A DNA stretch of 64,000 bases. Origin: Gautieria morchelliformis. Lineage: Eukaryota > Basidiomycota > Agaricomycetes > Gomphales > Gomphaceae. The stretch lies in the NCBI GenBank assembly GCA_015179125.1, contig WHVA01000166.1, positions 124,001-188,000 of the forward strand, in the 5' to 3' direction. The position numbers were made by a program, and so were the translations under genes. Shown in pieces: positions 35,659 to 48,800 of this stretch. Within the stretch, counting starts at the first letter, position 1. Every line of letters begins with the position of its first letter. Under the pieces are notes generated by a model, which saw only the letters and a list, made by a program, of their open reading frames with translations, did no database searches and had not been told where the DNA came from.

Positions 35659-38600
35659 GGGTTATGGGCCCCGGAGACACTTCTGAGAAGCTATTGGGTG
35701 TTGAGAAGCTTGCTACTGATGGGAGTAATTGGCCATTGTGGCGAGCCACTCTCATCAGCTATTTCAAGTCCAAAAATCTACTCAAGCATGTAGAAGGGAG
35801 AGTCACTCGACCTCCTGATCCTCCAGTTATGCCCCCAGGCCATATTCTTACAGAAGCTGAGGAAACTCAGATGGATAAGGCTGAGGAGAAGCTGGAGAGA
35901 TACCTTGCTAGAGAAGGACAAGCCAAGACCCAAATCATCGTCTCAGTGTCAGAGTCATTAGCTCTGATGCTACAGAAGCAGAAGACAGCAAAAGAGACTT
36001 GGGATGCACTGGTCAATGAAATGACCAAAAAGCCCAAGATGGTCCTCACCAGCCTGCAGAGACAACTCCGCAGTATGAGATGTCCTGAGGATGGAGATTT
36101 GAGAGATCATTTGGACAAGGCCCAAGACCTATATGCTCGTCTTAATGAGATGGGAGCCAGAGTTTCCGAAGAAGAATTCATGGACATCATCCTTGTGTCA
36201 CTTCCACCATCCTATGAGGCAGTCATGAACGCCCTTACCACTTCGCTTGAAGAATGCGGGATGCCATTGGTCCCTGATAATATTACTAGGGTACTAAAGG
36301 CTCAGTATGACAGGAATAAAACACTCCCGCAAGAAGAGCGGGTGTTTATTGGTTCATCTACTAAGAAGGACCAGAAGGGGCAGAAGGCGCATATATGCAC
36401 CAACTGCAAAAAGCCTGGACATTCCATCGAAAATTGCTGGGCTAAAGGAGGTGGTAAAGAAGGTCAAGGACCACGTCAGAAGAAAAAAGCCAAAGGCAAG
36501 AAGAAGAAGAAGGGTAAAGCAAAAGCGAATGTTGCTGAAGAAGAGTCCTCTTCTGAGGAAAGTGGTGATGGGCATCTTGCCTTCACCAATTTCGACGAGT
36601 GCTCGAATTTTAATCTGAGCACATCCTCAGGAGTTATAGTCATACTCGACACCGGAACGACATCGCATATGACTCCTCATAAAAATTTATTGAGGAACTA
36701 CTGTCAATTCTCACAGCCGAGGACTATCCGAGCATCCAACAAAGGCACTTTTGATGCCTTCGGTTCAGGACTGCTTGTATTATCCAACAAGGTTGGAGAT
36801 AAAACAGTAGAAGTCACGTTGCAAGATACATATTATGCTCCAAAAATTGCTGCTACCCTCGTCTCGATCGGTCGGTGTGATGATGCTGGCTACGACATTC
36901 GACCCGGTGGCCAGAAATGCACAATATCTAACGCTACTGGAAAGGTATTGATGCAAGCACCGAAGGTCAATGGTTTATATCGACTAGACCTCCAGTCACC
37001 AAGTGCTCAAGCCCATATGTGTTTGTCTGCCATGGAAATTCATCAGAAAATGGGGCACATCTCACAGAAGTCCCTACAACATCTATTAAATCATGGCATG
37101 ATATTGGGCATTGAACTGAGCTCCACAGGCCATAGAATTGTCTGTGATGCGTGTATTCAGGCCAAGATTGCACGCAAACCTCTTCCTCGAGAACCCAGAG
37201 ACCGAACATCAAAATTCGGTGACAGAATTTATTCTGATGTCTGGGGACCTGCAAGGCACCTCACAATCGATAAGAAGTCATATTATGTCTCCTTTATCGA
37301 TGATTACTCAAGAGAATCGGTGATCTATCTCATGGCGAACAAATCAGAAGCATTCTCAAAGTACAAGCTCTATGAGGCTTTAATGCTTCGACAGAGAACT
37401 GTGCACATCAAGGCACTTGTTTCTGATTGAGGGGGCGAGTATACGAGCTCTGAATTCGAACAGCATCTAGCCAAACAAGGCACGAAGCATCAGTTGACGG
37501 TACACGACACACCAGAGTCTAATGGTGTTGCCGAACGTCTGAACCGAACTCTCACTGAGAGAACTCGTGCCATGCTGTTAGAATCAGGCCTTCCTAAGAT
37601 ATTATGGGGCTATGCAATACAGCATGCCAATTATCTTAGGAACAGGACGCACACAAGAGCTCTACCGGATAAAACGCCCTACGAGATGATCCACCATGAG
37701 AAACCGAATCTCAAAGACATTCACACGTGGGGAACTGAAGTCTATGTTAAGGTCACTCAGGGAGATAAATTGGAAGCTCGTGCCAAGAGAGCTCGGTGGA
37801 TAGGAATTTCTGCGCAGAGCCATGGTCATTATATTTATTGGCCTGACTCGCACAAAATTTCTGTCAAGCGGAATGTTGTGTTTGATTCAGAGATGAAGAA
37901 GGGAAAGGTCCCAATCATTTCTATTGAGGAATCCAAGCTACCTACGTCTAGAGAGGAGAAGAAGGCCATTCCGGCATCAGTGCCTGTGCCCGGTCGCTTA
38001 GTCAGCGAAGAGGCAAAGATCGAAGAAATTGATGAAAGTGCACCAGAGGAATATCTTGAAAAGCTGCAACCTATTCAGGGAGTTGATGACAGACCTAGAG
38101 AAGCTGAACCAATAAGGAGAAGCGAAAGGATCCGTCAACAACAAGTGCAGCCGGCCCCATCAGGTCCCGTAACAAGATCTCAAACTCAGAGACAAGCTGG
38201 CGCACATATGACTATGCTAGCTACGAGGACGTTGAGGACCATAAAGAAGTTTTATTTGACCAAGAATTACCCTCCGAGATTGATGGCATCAGTAGCTATG
38301 AGTGTGCCATCAGTGCGTTTCTAACCGACGGTCAAAACAATGACAAGGCGCCGGATTTGAGTCAAACTGAACCTAGCAATGCAGACGAAGCTCTGAATAA
38401 TCCTATGTGGAAGAAATCAATGGACAAAGAGTACGAGGCCCTAATCGACAAAGGAGTGTGGGAACGAGCTAAACCACCTCCTGGAGCCAATATTGTCGGT
38501 AATAAATGGGTCTACCTTTGGAAGCGTAATCCAGAAGGGAAACCAATAATGCCTAAATCGAGAATGGTCGCCCAAGGCTTCACACAGAAGTTTGGAGTCG

Positions 38601-39919
38601 ACTATGATGAGACATACTCACCTGTTGCTCGGTTATCCTCCCTACGGATCATATGCGCCATTGCTGCTAGGAATGACTGGCCTATCCATCAAATGGATGT
38701 GGACTATGCATACCTCAATGCTACACTGCCTGAACCTATTTACATGAAGCAGCCGTATGGATATGAGTCCGGAGACAAAGACGAAGTGCTACTTTTGAAG
38801 AAAGCACTCTACGGCCTCAAACAATCTGGAAGGGAATGGTACAAATGTCTAAGTGGTGAATTCCACAAATTAGGATTCACTACATCAGCCACAGATGGGG
38901 CTGTATTTTATAGACGTGGTGGAAAGGGGCATGTGATCATTGCAACAGCTGTGGATGATCTCACCATCACAGCTGAGAATCAGTCAGTCCTGGACGAAGT
39001 CAAACAAGATCTTGCTCAGGTCTTCAGTATGAAAGATCTAGGCGAGATTCATTGGCTATTGAATCTTAAAATCGAAAGAGACTGGCAGAAGAAAACCATT
39101 GCAATTTCACAACCTGCATACATCGAGAAGATCATCAAGAAATTCAATCTCGAAGATGCAAAGACTTATGCTACGCCCCTTGATCCAGCTGTTAAATTAT
39201 CAAAAGACCAGTGTCCTTCTACAGAAAGAGGCAAGAAAGCCATGTCGAAGTTTCCATACAGGCAAGCCATAGGATCACTGATGTGGGCAGCTGTAGCCAC
39301 TCGACCTGACATTGCATTTGCGGTGTCATTGCTTTCGCAATTCCTCGAAAATCCAGGTGGCACACATTGGAATGCAGTCAAACGTGTCTTCAAATATTTG
39401 AAAGGCACGAAGCATTACAAGCTCACACTTGGAAGAAATCGAGACGGCTTGATGGGGTATTCAGATGCGGATTGGGGTTCATAGAGTCATAGGTGTTCGT
39501 ATTCGGCATACTTATTTCAGATTGATGGAGGCACTGTTTCATGGAGTTGCCAGAAACAGTCGATAGTAGCCCTCTCATCAATTGAAGCCGAATTCGTCGC
39601 CCTGACCATGCGGGCAAAGAGGCTCTCTGGATGCGCCATTTTATTTCTGAAATATTCCAACCACTGAACAGACCCATCAAAATTTATTCAGACAATCAAT
39701 CAGCCATTGCCATCACGTATGGCACTCAACAACACACGAGAACCAAACATTTCGACATCAGATTATATTTCCTTCGAGATATAATCAAAAATCAACAAGC
39801 CAAGCTCGTTTATTTGCCAACCGAAAAAATGTTGGCAGATATCCTCACCAAAGGACTTCCTAGTCCTAGAGTGAAGATCCTCAACGAGCAAATCGGAATA
39901 TATTAAGCTTGAGGGGGCG

Positions 39920-40356
39920 TGTTGGGTGCATTTATGCTCCTGCACCAAAATCAAGCATAATATATCCAATTTGTTGTGTGGTTTCTCAATTTCTTCTCAT
40001 ATTGTTCTTGTATCATGCATCCATTTCTCTGGTTATTTTCGAAATTTTCCACTCACTCCCTATCTCTCCATTTCATCTTGTTATTCCTACTTTCACAAGC
40101 GGCCGCACCCAGCGGAGTCTGAAACGACTTCGACGCGCGAGCTCTTGGGCGCTCAAGGGCCGGGTAGTAGTACATGCGCAGTGAAACAGTTTTCCCCCTC
40201 TCTCAGTGACAACTAAATTCACTGAGAGAGGCAAGTAAATTAGTCTAGCATTCTTTCGATTTATTAACCTAGAAATCCTCTGTAGTGAATTGTTTTCTAG
40301 TCTATTCTTTTGAGCAACAAGTCCATACCTACTGCCTATCATTCCTGTCCTCTACA
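39920..40356 (+). repeat. Cop-A 3' LTR
   Basis: 437 bp, same ends as the 5' LTR. It is 61 bp shorter because the segment between two GAATTGTTTTCTAG repeats is absent, consistent with slippage or recombination between them. Confidence 0.96.
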
Positions 40357-43300
40357 GACTGCACTGACATACTCGCCGCCTTGTGCATTGATGTCTCCCT
40401 TCTCCAGGAGCAGCTCAACAATGACATGATGACCCCATAATGATGCCGCCTGAAGCGCATTGCCATACCGGCCGCCTTGCGCGTTGACATCTGCTCCCTT
40501 CCCCAGGAGCAGCTAAACAGTCGCATAAGGACCCCATGATGATGCCGCCTGGAGTGCATTGCCATACTCACCACCTTGCGCATTGATGTCTGCCCCCTTC
40601 TCCAGGAGCAGCTCAACAGTTGGAAGATGACCCCATAATGATGCCGCCTGGAGCACATTGCCATACTGACGACCTTGCGCATTGACATCTGCTCCCTTCT
40701 CCAGAAGCAGCTCAACAATCAGATGATGACCCTCTGACAATGCCGCCTGGAGCGCATTGCCCCACTTGCCGCCTTGCGCATTGGCGTCCGCTCCATTCTC
40801 CAGAAGATCCCGGGATAGTATTGCTAGTCCAGCCTCTGCCGTGTATTGGATAGGAGCACGCTTCCCCGACCACTGATTTCGGGGATAAAGCTCGAGCCAA
40901 TTCGAGTACACCACACTTTCGGGTTGTAGAAGACTCATGATCAGGTGATGCAAAGTCGAATCATCATCGTTATCTGGTTGAGTATGGCGAATCCAGTATT
41001 CCGCCGCATATGAGCATAATGGATGGGATATCCATATATCTTGGGTTATGCAATGCTGGTTGAATTGCAGCAAGTAGGCTACGCAAGTCTTGGCAATGAA
41101 CGTATTAGCGAGTGGCTCGTCGCAGTGATAGATCGACAGCTTGCTGTGGGTGCGGAGGCATTCCGAGACCAAATATTCACGGACGGAGAAATGGGCTAGC
41201 CTGAGTTCTGTAAACTTTCCCTGGCCATCCTTAATATATTCAGGGTACCATAATATGTCGTCTGTGACTGTAGTAACGGAGACCAGGCTGGAACACAGGG
41301 TCAGGATGTCCCGTGGGTCGTCAAAGCGCCGTTCTGGGTCAAATAGAGGTCCAGTCTTAGCATCAGGATCTGTAGCAAGAACCTCCACAGCCAGCCTTAG
41401 TGAAACCGGATCAACTGAGAAAGCGAGCCATTGCAACAGTTTCAGAGCATACTCTCTATTGCTCTCGTCTATGTCCAGGAGAATCCTATCGTAGGTCTCA
41501 TATAGGGTCTTGGGTAGATTCGTGAGTGTCTTCCTGAGCTCGTACGGAGATCGGCACTTTCGTAGTGCATCTAGCTGACAAACGACCCATCGAAACCTGG
41601 CTGTCCAGTCAGCGATGCTAGCTGCATACGTCAAACAATTACATACATTCCATGTGCTCCGTCCATCAACGTATTCTTAATTGTTTCCTTCTTCTCTGCC
41701 GAGTATTTACTGAGCTTGTTATCATCTTTCAGTTTTCTTGACACAGACTTGGATGTTGTTGTCCACGAGACCTTCGTCCATAGATACCTGATGCGAAACC
41801 AAGTCCTGCAGTGTCGTCTCGATGTCCTGCTCGTCTCGACTCGTTGCCAGGAGGTGTAATGTGTCAAAGTCCCATCCGTGAATTTCTTTCATCAGCTCCA
41901 GAAATTTATGTCGGTCTGGACACTCGTCGAGAGCATCGAAGATAATGTACACGTTCTCCTCGAAAGTGCCAATGATGAACTCGAGCGTTGACTTGAGCTC
42001 CTCCAGAGATGGCCATTATTGACCATTATTCTTGTCAGAAAATAGTTTGGCCACGTAGTTAAAGGTCTTGGTGCTTTTCAAGGACAGCTGCTTGATCAGA
42101 GCACGAAGAAGGCTATGGGGTTCTATATCCTTGCTGCGAAAATCGAAGTAAAAGAATGCGACTGCGATGGAGGGGTTTGATTTAGAGTGGCCGGAGAGCG
42201 CTCTTATGATGGTGGAGCTTGATGCACGAGTTTGTTAGCAAAGTACCGAGATACCCGAAGAAATTTGTTTACCATAAGACAGTCTTCCCGGAGCCAGCTG
42301 CACGTGATTATTAGCGTGAGCATCAAACAAGAAGAAAACACACCCTTGCCGTGAAGCCATAAGAACGATTTAGGCTGGGTTTTCCATTCATGGAAACTGC
42401 CTCCCTGCAGAACCCACGAGCCGGTGTTTTTCTCCCACTCCCCAGCGGCGTTCAAATGCTTCGACTCGTAATCAGGAGCCGCCAGCCACTTGTAGACATC
42501 CTGACGTCGTTGGTAGATATCCTGACGACGCTGGTTGTCATCTGCCTCGAGCGCTAAAGCATGATAAGAGATCATTGGCAGTCGAGGGTAGGGAGTTGAA
42601 CGCACATTTGATCAATGGACAAGGCCACAACAATCTGCTGCTGAAACCTTTGCAGCCTTTTGACAGTCATGTTAACTTTGCTTTGCTTGAATGCATAGGC
42701 CAGCGCTTCCTTGCGAGATGTCTTCACATTCTTCGTTTCTAACTTCTTCGAAAGGCTATGCAGCTCGTTGTGACAGTCCCTAAGAACACGAGGTAAGCTC
42801 TTGCGATCATTTTTGCTCTCCGACGCATTCCCTGCTGTGTTTCCGCCCTCGGCTCTTAAGGAATCACCCGTTGTCAGAGTGAGGGAAGGTATGCCATCTG
42901 TGTGTTCACATTGGGTGTTCTTGCCTCCTTTGCGCTTGAAGTTCTTCAATAGGCGTTTTAAAAGACCCGTACGCTGACTTAGCATGGATTCAGTGAGCCC
43001 ATAGCCGGGTCGTGCTTCGTCCTCGCTCTTTGTCATTTCGGGAGGCCCGCCTAGAGTTGGACCGCCATGGGATATATCGAGCGCGGTCATCAAAGTCGGC
43101 AATCGAGAGAAGGTTTGTGCTTCCTCAGCCATTATGAGCTCGTTGAGGTTAAGAAGCACCCCCCGTAGTCTGGAGACCTGGTCGTTGAGTCTAATCATAT
43201 CTTTGGACGCATTTTTGTAAGCAACTCGATATGCGGATCATTTGGTGATAACATCTTCGGTGATCTGGACGACGGCGATGACACTCGCTGAATGGGGTGA

Positions 43301-43719
43301 TTAGCATCGCAGTAGAAGGCAGATGAATATTGCTGACCTACCTGCTACCCCCAGACCTGCCAGAGCTTCAGCCATTGCGTCGAGTCGATGGTGCCCAGCG
43401 TGGTTATGTAAGGAACCGGCATAATTACTAGCGGAGATCCAATACGGCCGACCACTTACGCACACCAAAAGGTACCTAGCCCGTGTCTCCTCATATAAGT
43501 AGCCTACCAAAACGATACATGTATAATAGAGAGAACCTACCCCGAACATATACTTGGTTACGACTGGTCATCCCGTCTGCTAAGATATTTCCGAAGTCCC
43601 CTCTAAAACCATCTTACATTTTTTGACCCGTCTTCACAAATCCAATACCTTTCGAAACTCTCCAGCCTGATCAACCGGTGAGCATATCGCACAACTTCCC
43701 ACAACTAACCAAACCCACT

Positions 43720-43925
43720 ATGTCGACTCGAACCGGCCGAACGTACCAACGGGCAACGCGCCCGCAGCGCGACTCGATACCACTCATGGTGAACGCCTAA
43801 CGGCGTTCCATGAGGCACTGAGTAGACGACAGGGGGACGGACGGGGTACAACGCACCCGCCGTCCCAGGCATCGCTACAAGTGACCAGCCACGAGGGATC
43901 TATGCCCTCGGCGGACACCCCCAAC
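43720..43925 (+). mobile_element. Gyp-4 gag start, left fragment
   Basis: Begins ATG at 43720 (MSTRTGRTYQRATRPQ) and continues across the Cop-C insertion at 54846. Gag identity rests on the right-hand part (about 55.87-56.13 kb). No 5' LTR precedes it. The start of the NACHT-ankyrin gene lies only about 345 bp to the left, in divergent orientation. The element is broken in several places. Confidence 0.6.
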
Positions 43926-44100
43926 TATTGTGAAGGCAACTTCTATTGGCAGTTCACAGACCTGTGCGGCATCAGAGAAGGTCTGTAGCGCCGCTGTACA
44001 GTAGTTATGTAATCTACCCTAGGTAATCAAGAAAGGAAGGATCGGTTGTTGTAATAGAATGGGTGTTAGCGAGGAGTCAATCAGTCCTTGGATTTCAACA
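43926..44100 (-). repeat. Cop-C 3' LTR
   Basis: 175 bp. On minus it starts TGTTGAAATCCAAGG and ends TTCACAATA. The purine-rich tract GCAGGGGAG precedes it. Confidence 0.9.
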
Positions 44101-45641
44101 CTCCCCTGCGATTTGACAATCGCTAATCCCCATTTTTGAGGACAGCTTCTGATGTTGTTCGTGGGGTAGAGACTTCGTCAGAATGTTGGCCGCATTCTCC
44201 TTCATCGGTACAGCAGATATCTCCACAATTCCCTTCTTGATGCAGTCACGGATGTAGTGATACTGACGTCTATATGCTTTGTTCGCTTGTGAAAAACAGT
44301 GTTTGTGGGATTGCGCGAGCACCTAGCGAGTCTGAGAAGATGTCGAGGGGTAATTCGATTTCAAAGTCGAGTTGCTGGAGTAATGATATGGTCCATTGAG
44401 CGGGCTTCGTGCATTCCATCAGGGCCATGTATTCAGCTTCTGTTGAGGACAGGGTGACTGTCCGTTGCTTCTGCGTGGCCCATGTGATGGAGCCTCCTGC
44501 CAGGATGAAGATGTACCCACTTGTTGATCAGCGTTCGAAGCCCAGTCTGAATCAGAATAGCTGACAATTTTGGTGGAGTCATTTTTTCCGTATGTCACGC
44601 TGTAGCTACGTGTTGTGGACAGGTAATGTAGGACGTGCTGCGCGGTAAGGAGGTGCTCTGTCATAGGATTTGAACCGAATTGTGAGAGTCGGTTTACAGC
44701 GAAACATATGTCTGGTCTGGAGCAGAGCATGGCATACATGAGCGAACCAATGATTTGTTGGTATTGGGAAATGATGGATGAATCGGAAATTTTTTCCGTA
44801 TTCTGTGTGAGCTTTGTACCTGGTGGAAAGGGCGTGTGCGCTGGTCTACATTGCGTCATTTCGTAGCAAGTCATCATGCAATCGATATAATGGGACTGGT
44901 CTATCGTTATCGTCCTTTTTGAGCGATCACGTGTGATGTGGATGCCTAGGAAGTGGTTTATCTCCCCCAGATCGGTGATTTTGTAGCGTGTACCGATCTT
45001 CACTTTGAGGTCGCTGACTGCGGCGAGGACGCCGATTATGGCAATGTCATCTATGTATATGAGCACGATTGTGGGGTGCTCCACCTCATTGTCGTGCTTG
45101 ATGAATATTGACACGTCACCAGATTCTTTTGGAATCCTAGTGTGTTGAGCCTGTCTTGTAGATGCACGTGCCATTGCCGTCCTGCCTGTTTCAGGCCGTA
45201 GATAGCTTTCGTTAATTTGCACACCTTTCCTTCCTTTCCTTGGGCTGTGAAGCCCTCCGGCTGTTACATGTAAAGCTCTTCGTCCAGGTTACCGTTGAGA
45301 TACGCAGATTTGATGTCGATTTGGTGTACTTCTAGGTCGAATCTCACTGTGAGTGATAGGAGCAGTCTCAACGAGTCTAGTCTTGCGACTGGTGCGAAGG
45401 TTTCGTCGTAATCGATGCCTAGGAACCCTTTGATGACTAGGCATGCTCGATATCGGGTGACGTTTCCCTGTGTGTCGTGTTTTGTCAGGTAGACCCACTT
45501 GCGTTTGACCGTGTGCCTGCCCTCCGGTAGGTCTGCTAGTTCCCAGGTGCCGTTTTCTATCAGGCATCTTATTTCCTCCTTCATGGCGCCCAGCCATATC
45601 TCAGCTTCTGCGGAGGACATCGCGATTTTGTATGACGTCGG

Positions 45642-45880
45642 TGTTGTGAAGACGATTGACCCATCGCCGAGTACCATCATATGTCCCTGTCCCTGCATTC
45701 CTTCCCTGACCGATACCCGCGTATGTTACCTTAGTATAAGTACACGACACTTGTATCACAGCGGCTCAGACCTTTATCTGACGCGCCTAGGTATTTCTTG
45801 CGAGTCCTAAATACCATCAGACCTTTATCTGACGCCGCCTAGGTAGTTGTAAGCTGCGCACAGAAGCTGCTCTTACAATA
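45642..45880 (+). repeat. Cop-B 5' LTR
   Basis: 239 bp, TGTTGTGAAGACG...CTCTTACAATA. It carries a partly duplicated segment (CAGACCTTTATCTGACG twice) that makes it 51 bp longer than its partner. Confidence 0.93.
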
Positions 45881-48800
45881 GGTTATGGGCCCCGCTCCCT
45901 AGAAACTTGACCTCACCTAACGGTCGACGCAAACGTATCAAACCCCTTTTTCTACCTGCCGCTCCACACTCACACCATGGCCGACACGACCACCTCAAAG
46001 CTGTTGTCAACCATCGAAAAATTCGATGGGACAAACTGGGACAGCTGGGCCTTCTCCCTAAAAGCTGCGCTCATGTTCATCGACGCGCTATGGATAGCCG
46101 AGGGAACCGAATCATCTCCATCCCTAAGCACACCACTGACCGACGATGAGCTCAAGCGACTCGATGACTGGGAAAAATGCTCACGTCAAGGACTCTCCCT
46201 ACTCCTGGTCTCAGTCAGATCATCTGTCCACCAGTCCCTCGATATGACGAAAACCCTAGAACAGAACTGGGGCAATCTCAAAACGACTTACGGCGCGAGG
46301 ACAGGCTTAAACCTCTGGGTCGATAATCGAAAATACACGACCATGACGTTTTCACATGACACGCAACTCACTCAACAGATTGATGAGATGTCCAAGTTGA
46401 AAAACCACATCGTCGCAGCAGGATTAGCGATCAGCGACCCCCTCCACACTCTCAACGTACTCCAGGCGCTGCCCGCATCATACGAAATAGTGCAGCAAAC
46501 GATACTTGCCACCATTACGGACTTCTCCAAAATCGACTGGGAGAACACGCAGAGCCGAATCCTGTCCGAAGAACTTCGACAGGGATCTCAGCCGAGTGTG
46601 AACGCCATTCACGCAAAGTCCAACACCGGCAAGGACAAGTGCAACTATTGTGGTGGCACCGGGCACTAGGAGAAGGACTGCCGACAAAAAGCACGTGGCT
46701 TGTCACGAGAAGAAGCACAGTCTGAGAGGAAGAAAGGGGCCGGTGACAAAAAGAACAAGGTGAAGAGAAAAGAAAGGGACAAGAAGGAAACGTCCCCTTC
46801 TGTGAGCGCTGCTATCACAGACGATCCTCCTAACTCTTCAGATAGCACAACCGTTGTACTGTCTGATGCAGCAAATGACACTATTTGCTTCTACGTTGCG
46901 AGATCAAACCATTGGATGCTCGACTCGGGATGTACGGACCATATCACACACGATATCACCGACTATACAAGCTATAGAGTGCTCTCAACACCACGCACAG
47001 TGTTCCTAGCCGACAAGAAGAAAGTGTTACCTTATATAGGCATTGGAACGGTTGTGGCGCACACGTGGGTGAACGGCACAGAGAGAAGAATCGAACTTCA
47101 GAATGTGCTTCACTCACTGGACATTGGCGGTCGGTTCATCTCGATTCTCAAAATAGGAGAAAAAGGGATATCTGTCAACTTCGAGGGCACAAAAGTGATC
47201 CTCAGCAGAAACGGAGTACAGTATGCAGAGGGACAGCTCACCGGGCAACACTACTGGCTCACACTGAGCTGTGCATCACCCTCCGTCCACTCAGCGCAGA
47301 CACACATCCCCATCAACATACTCCACGCACGCCTAGGCCACCTTTCCTTGTCATCCCTAAAGTGAATCAACGACCAAATAGACCCAACATCGCGACGCGC
47401 ACTATCGACGTGCGAAGGTTGCCTGTTGGGAAGTCCACACGGCGTAAATTTAAATCCTCGACTCACGTCACATCCAACCTTTCGAACTGGTCCATATGGA
47501 CCTTGCCGGACCCATGCGAACGTGATCAATCCAAGGCCATAGCTACCATTATGTGCTGGTGGACGACCATACACGCTACAAGTGGATATTCTTTCTACAG
47601 ACGAAGAGCGACACCTTCGAATGTTTCAAAAAATTCCACGCGCTTACCTCCACACATTACAAGGGTACACTACGAGCTATCCGCTCGGATCGCGGGGGGG
47701 AATTCCTGTCAACGGAGTTCAACCGGCACATTGAAGAACAAGGGATAAAGCACCAACTCACAGCGCCGCACACACCGCAACAGAACGGTGTTGCTGAAAG
47801 AGCAAACCGAACGATCGTGGAAGCCGCGCGTGCCATGCTACAGAGTGCAGGTATGTCCCACGGATTTGGGAGAGTGCCGTTGCCACGGCCACACACATCC
47901 GAAACCACGCCCCTTCACGCACCAACGACTATGCCTCCCCACACGAACGACTCTTGGGACGTGTGCCCGACCTAAGCTACCTCCAAACCTTTGGATGCTT
48001 GGCATACGCGCACACCACGACCCAACGAGCCAAATTCAACCCGACGTCAAAAAAGTTTGTTTTTATCGGATATGATGGCTCTACTAAGGGGTATAAGCTA
48101 TGGGAACCATCCACACACAAGATAATTGTGTCCACTGACGTTACCTTTGAGGAATCAGTGTATCCTCTTCGCACCCCGACCGCACAGATCGCGCAACCCA
48201 ACGCCGATCCTCCGCGACCCACACAACAGCCACCGGAACTGCTAGAACTGGCGTTACCAGAAAGTGATGATGAGGACGTTGATCACAACGCACCGCCGCC
48301 GCCGCCACCTGGTGCACCGCTGCCACCTGGTCCACTCCCACCGCATCCACAGGCCCCCCAACCTCCTCCGCGACGATCAGCGCAGATTGTTGGGCGGACC
48401 CTGCGTCCAGACCCAACCAACGCAAGCCCAGACAGGGCTCAACGATGGGTGCCTGCCGTGTGGACAAACACGATTACCGTGTATCTAGCTGCGACCGAAC
48501 TCACTCCTACAGGCGACCCAATGTCATATAAGCTCGCAATCTCCTCCCAGATGCCGAGTTCTGGCTCCAAGCCATGAAAAAAGAGATCAGATGTCTTATC
48601 GACAACGGGACTTGGGAACTGACAGACTTACCGGAGGGCAAACGCACCGTCAAGTGCAAGTGGGTGTATCTGACAAAGCGTGACACCCAGGGAAAAGTCA
48701 CATGGCACAGAGCGCACCTTGTCGCCAAGGGTTTCCTGCAAACTGCCGGCATAGACTACGAGGAAACATTCGCGCCTGTTGCAAGACTCAATTCACTAAG

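Larger units (their letters stand above)
35161..40356 (+). mobile_element. Cop-A: young Ty1/copia element in the ankyrin gene, TSD GACTG
   Basis: Perfect 5-bp duplication GACTG (35156-35160, 40357-40361). LTRs 35161-35658 and 39920-40356 differ by three substitutions and one 61-bp length difference, so it is recent. The primer site GGTTATGGGCCC (35660-35671) is complementary to the anticodon region of initiator tRNA-Met, and the polypurine tract GAGGGGGCG abuts the 3' LTR. Parts in order: gag (about 35.66-36.5 kb, KLATDGSNWPLWRATL, zinc knuckle CTNCKKPGHSIENC), protease (ILDTGTTSHMT, 36.65 kb), GAG-pre-integrase (about 37.0-37.2 kb), integrase core, RT (GNKWVYLWKRN, VAQGFTQKFGVDYDET, about 38.5-39.0 kb) and RNase H (YSDADWGS, IYSDNQSAIAITYGT, ADILTKGL). 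It looks nearly whole, with about three breaks. It lies opposite in strand to the host gene. Confidence 0.96.
34490..43375 (-). pseudogene. NACHT-ankyrin NLR-like gene, split by Cop-A
   Basis: STAND-class receptor: N-terminal domain, NACHT NTPase switch, ankyrin sensor; relatives act in fungal self/non-self recognition. Start MAEALAGLGV at 43375. Introns fit at 43288-43341, 42298-42343, 42218-42272 and 41597-41646. The N-terminal region (VIAVVQITEDVI, about 43.37-42.57 kb) is of the kind found before NACHT. P-loop GKAGSGKT spans the intron at 42298-42343; Walker B is IIFDALDEC (about 41.93 kb), then LLATSRDEQD. After FRWVVCQLDALRKC and a helical region come 33-residue ankyrin repeats (ALQAASL.GH..IV.LLLEKGAD.NAQGG), about 4.5 from 40.83 to 40.36 kb and about 7 from 35.16 to 34.49 kb. 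Cop-A (35161-40356) sits inside one repeat. Also broken by stops near 43240, 42017 and 40513 and a frameshift near 41735. The ankyrin units are highly alike, so repeat number was probably variable. Confidence 0.88.
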
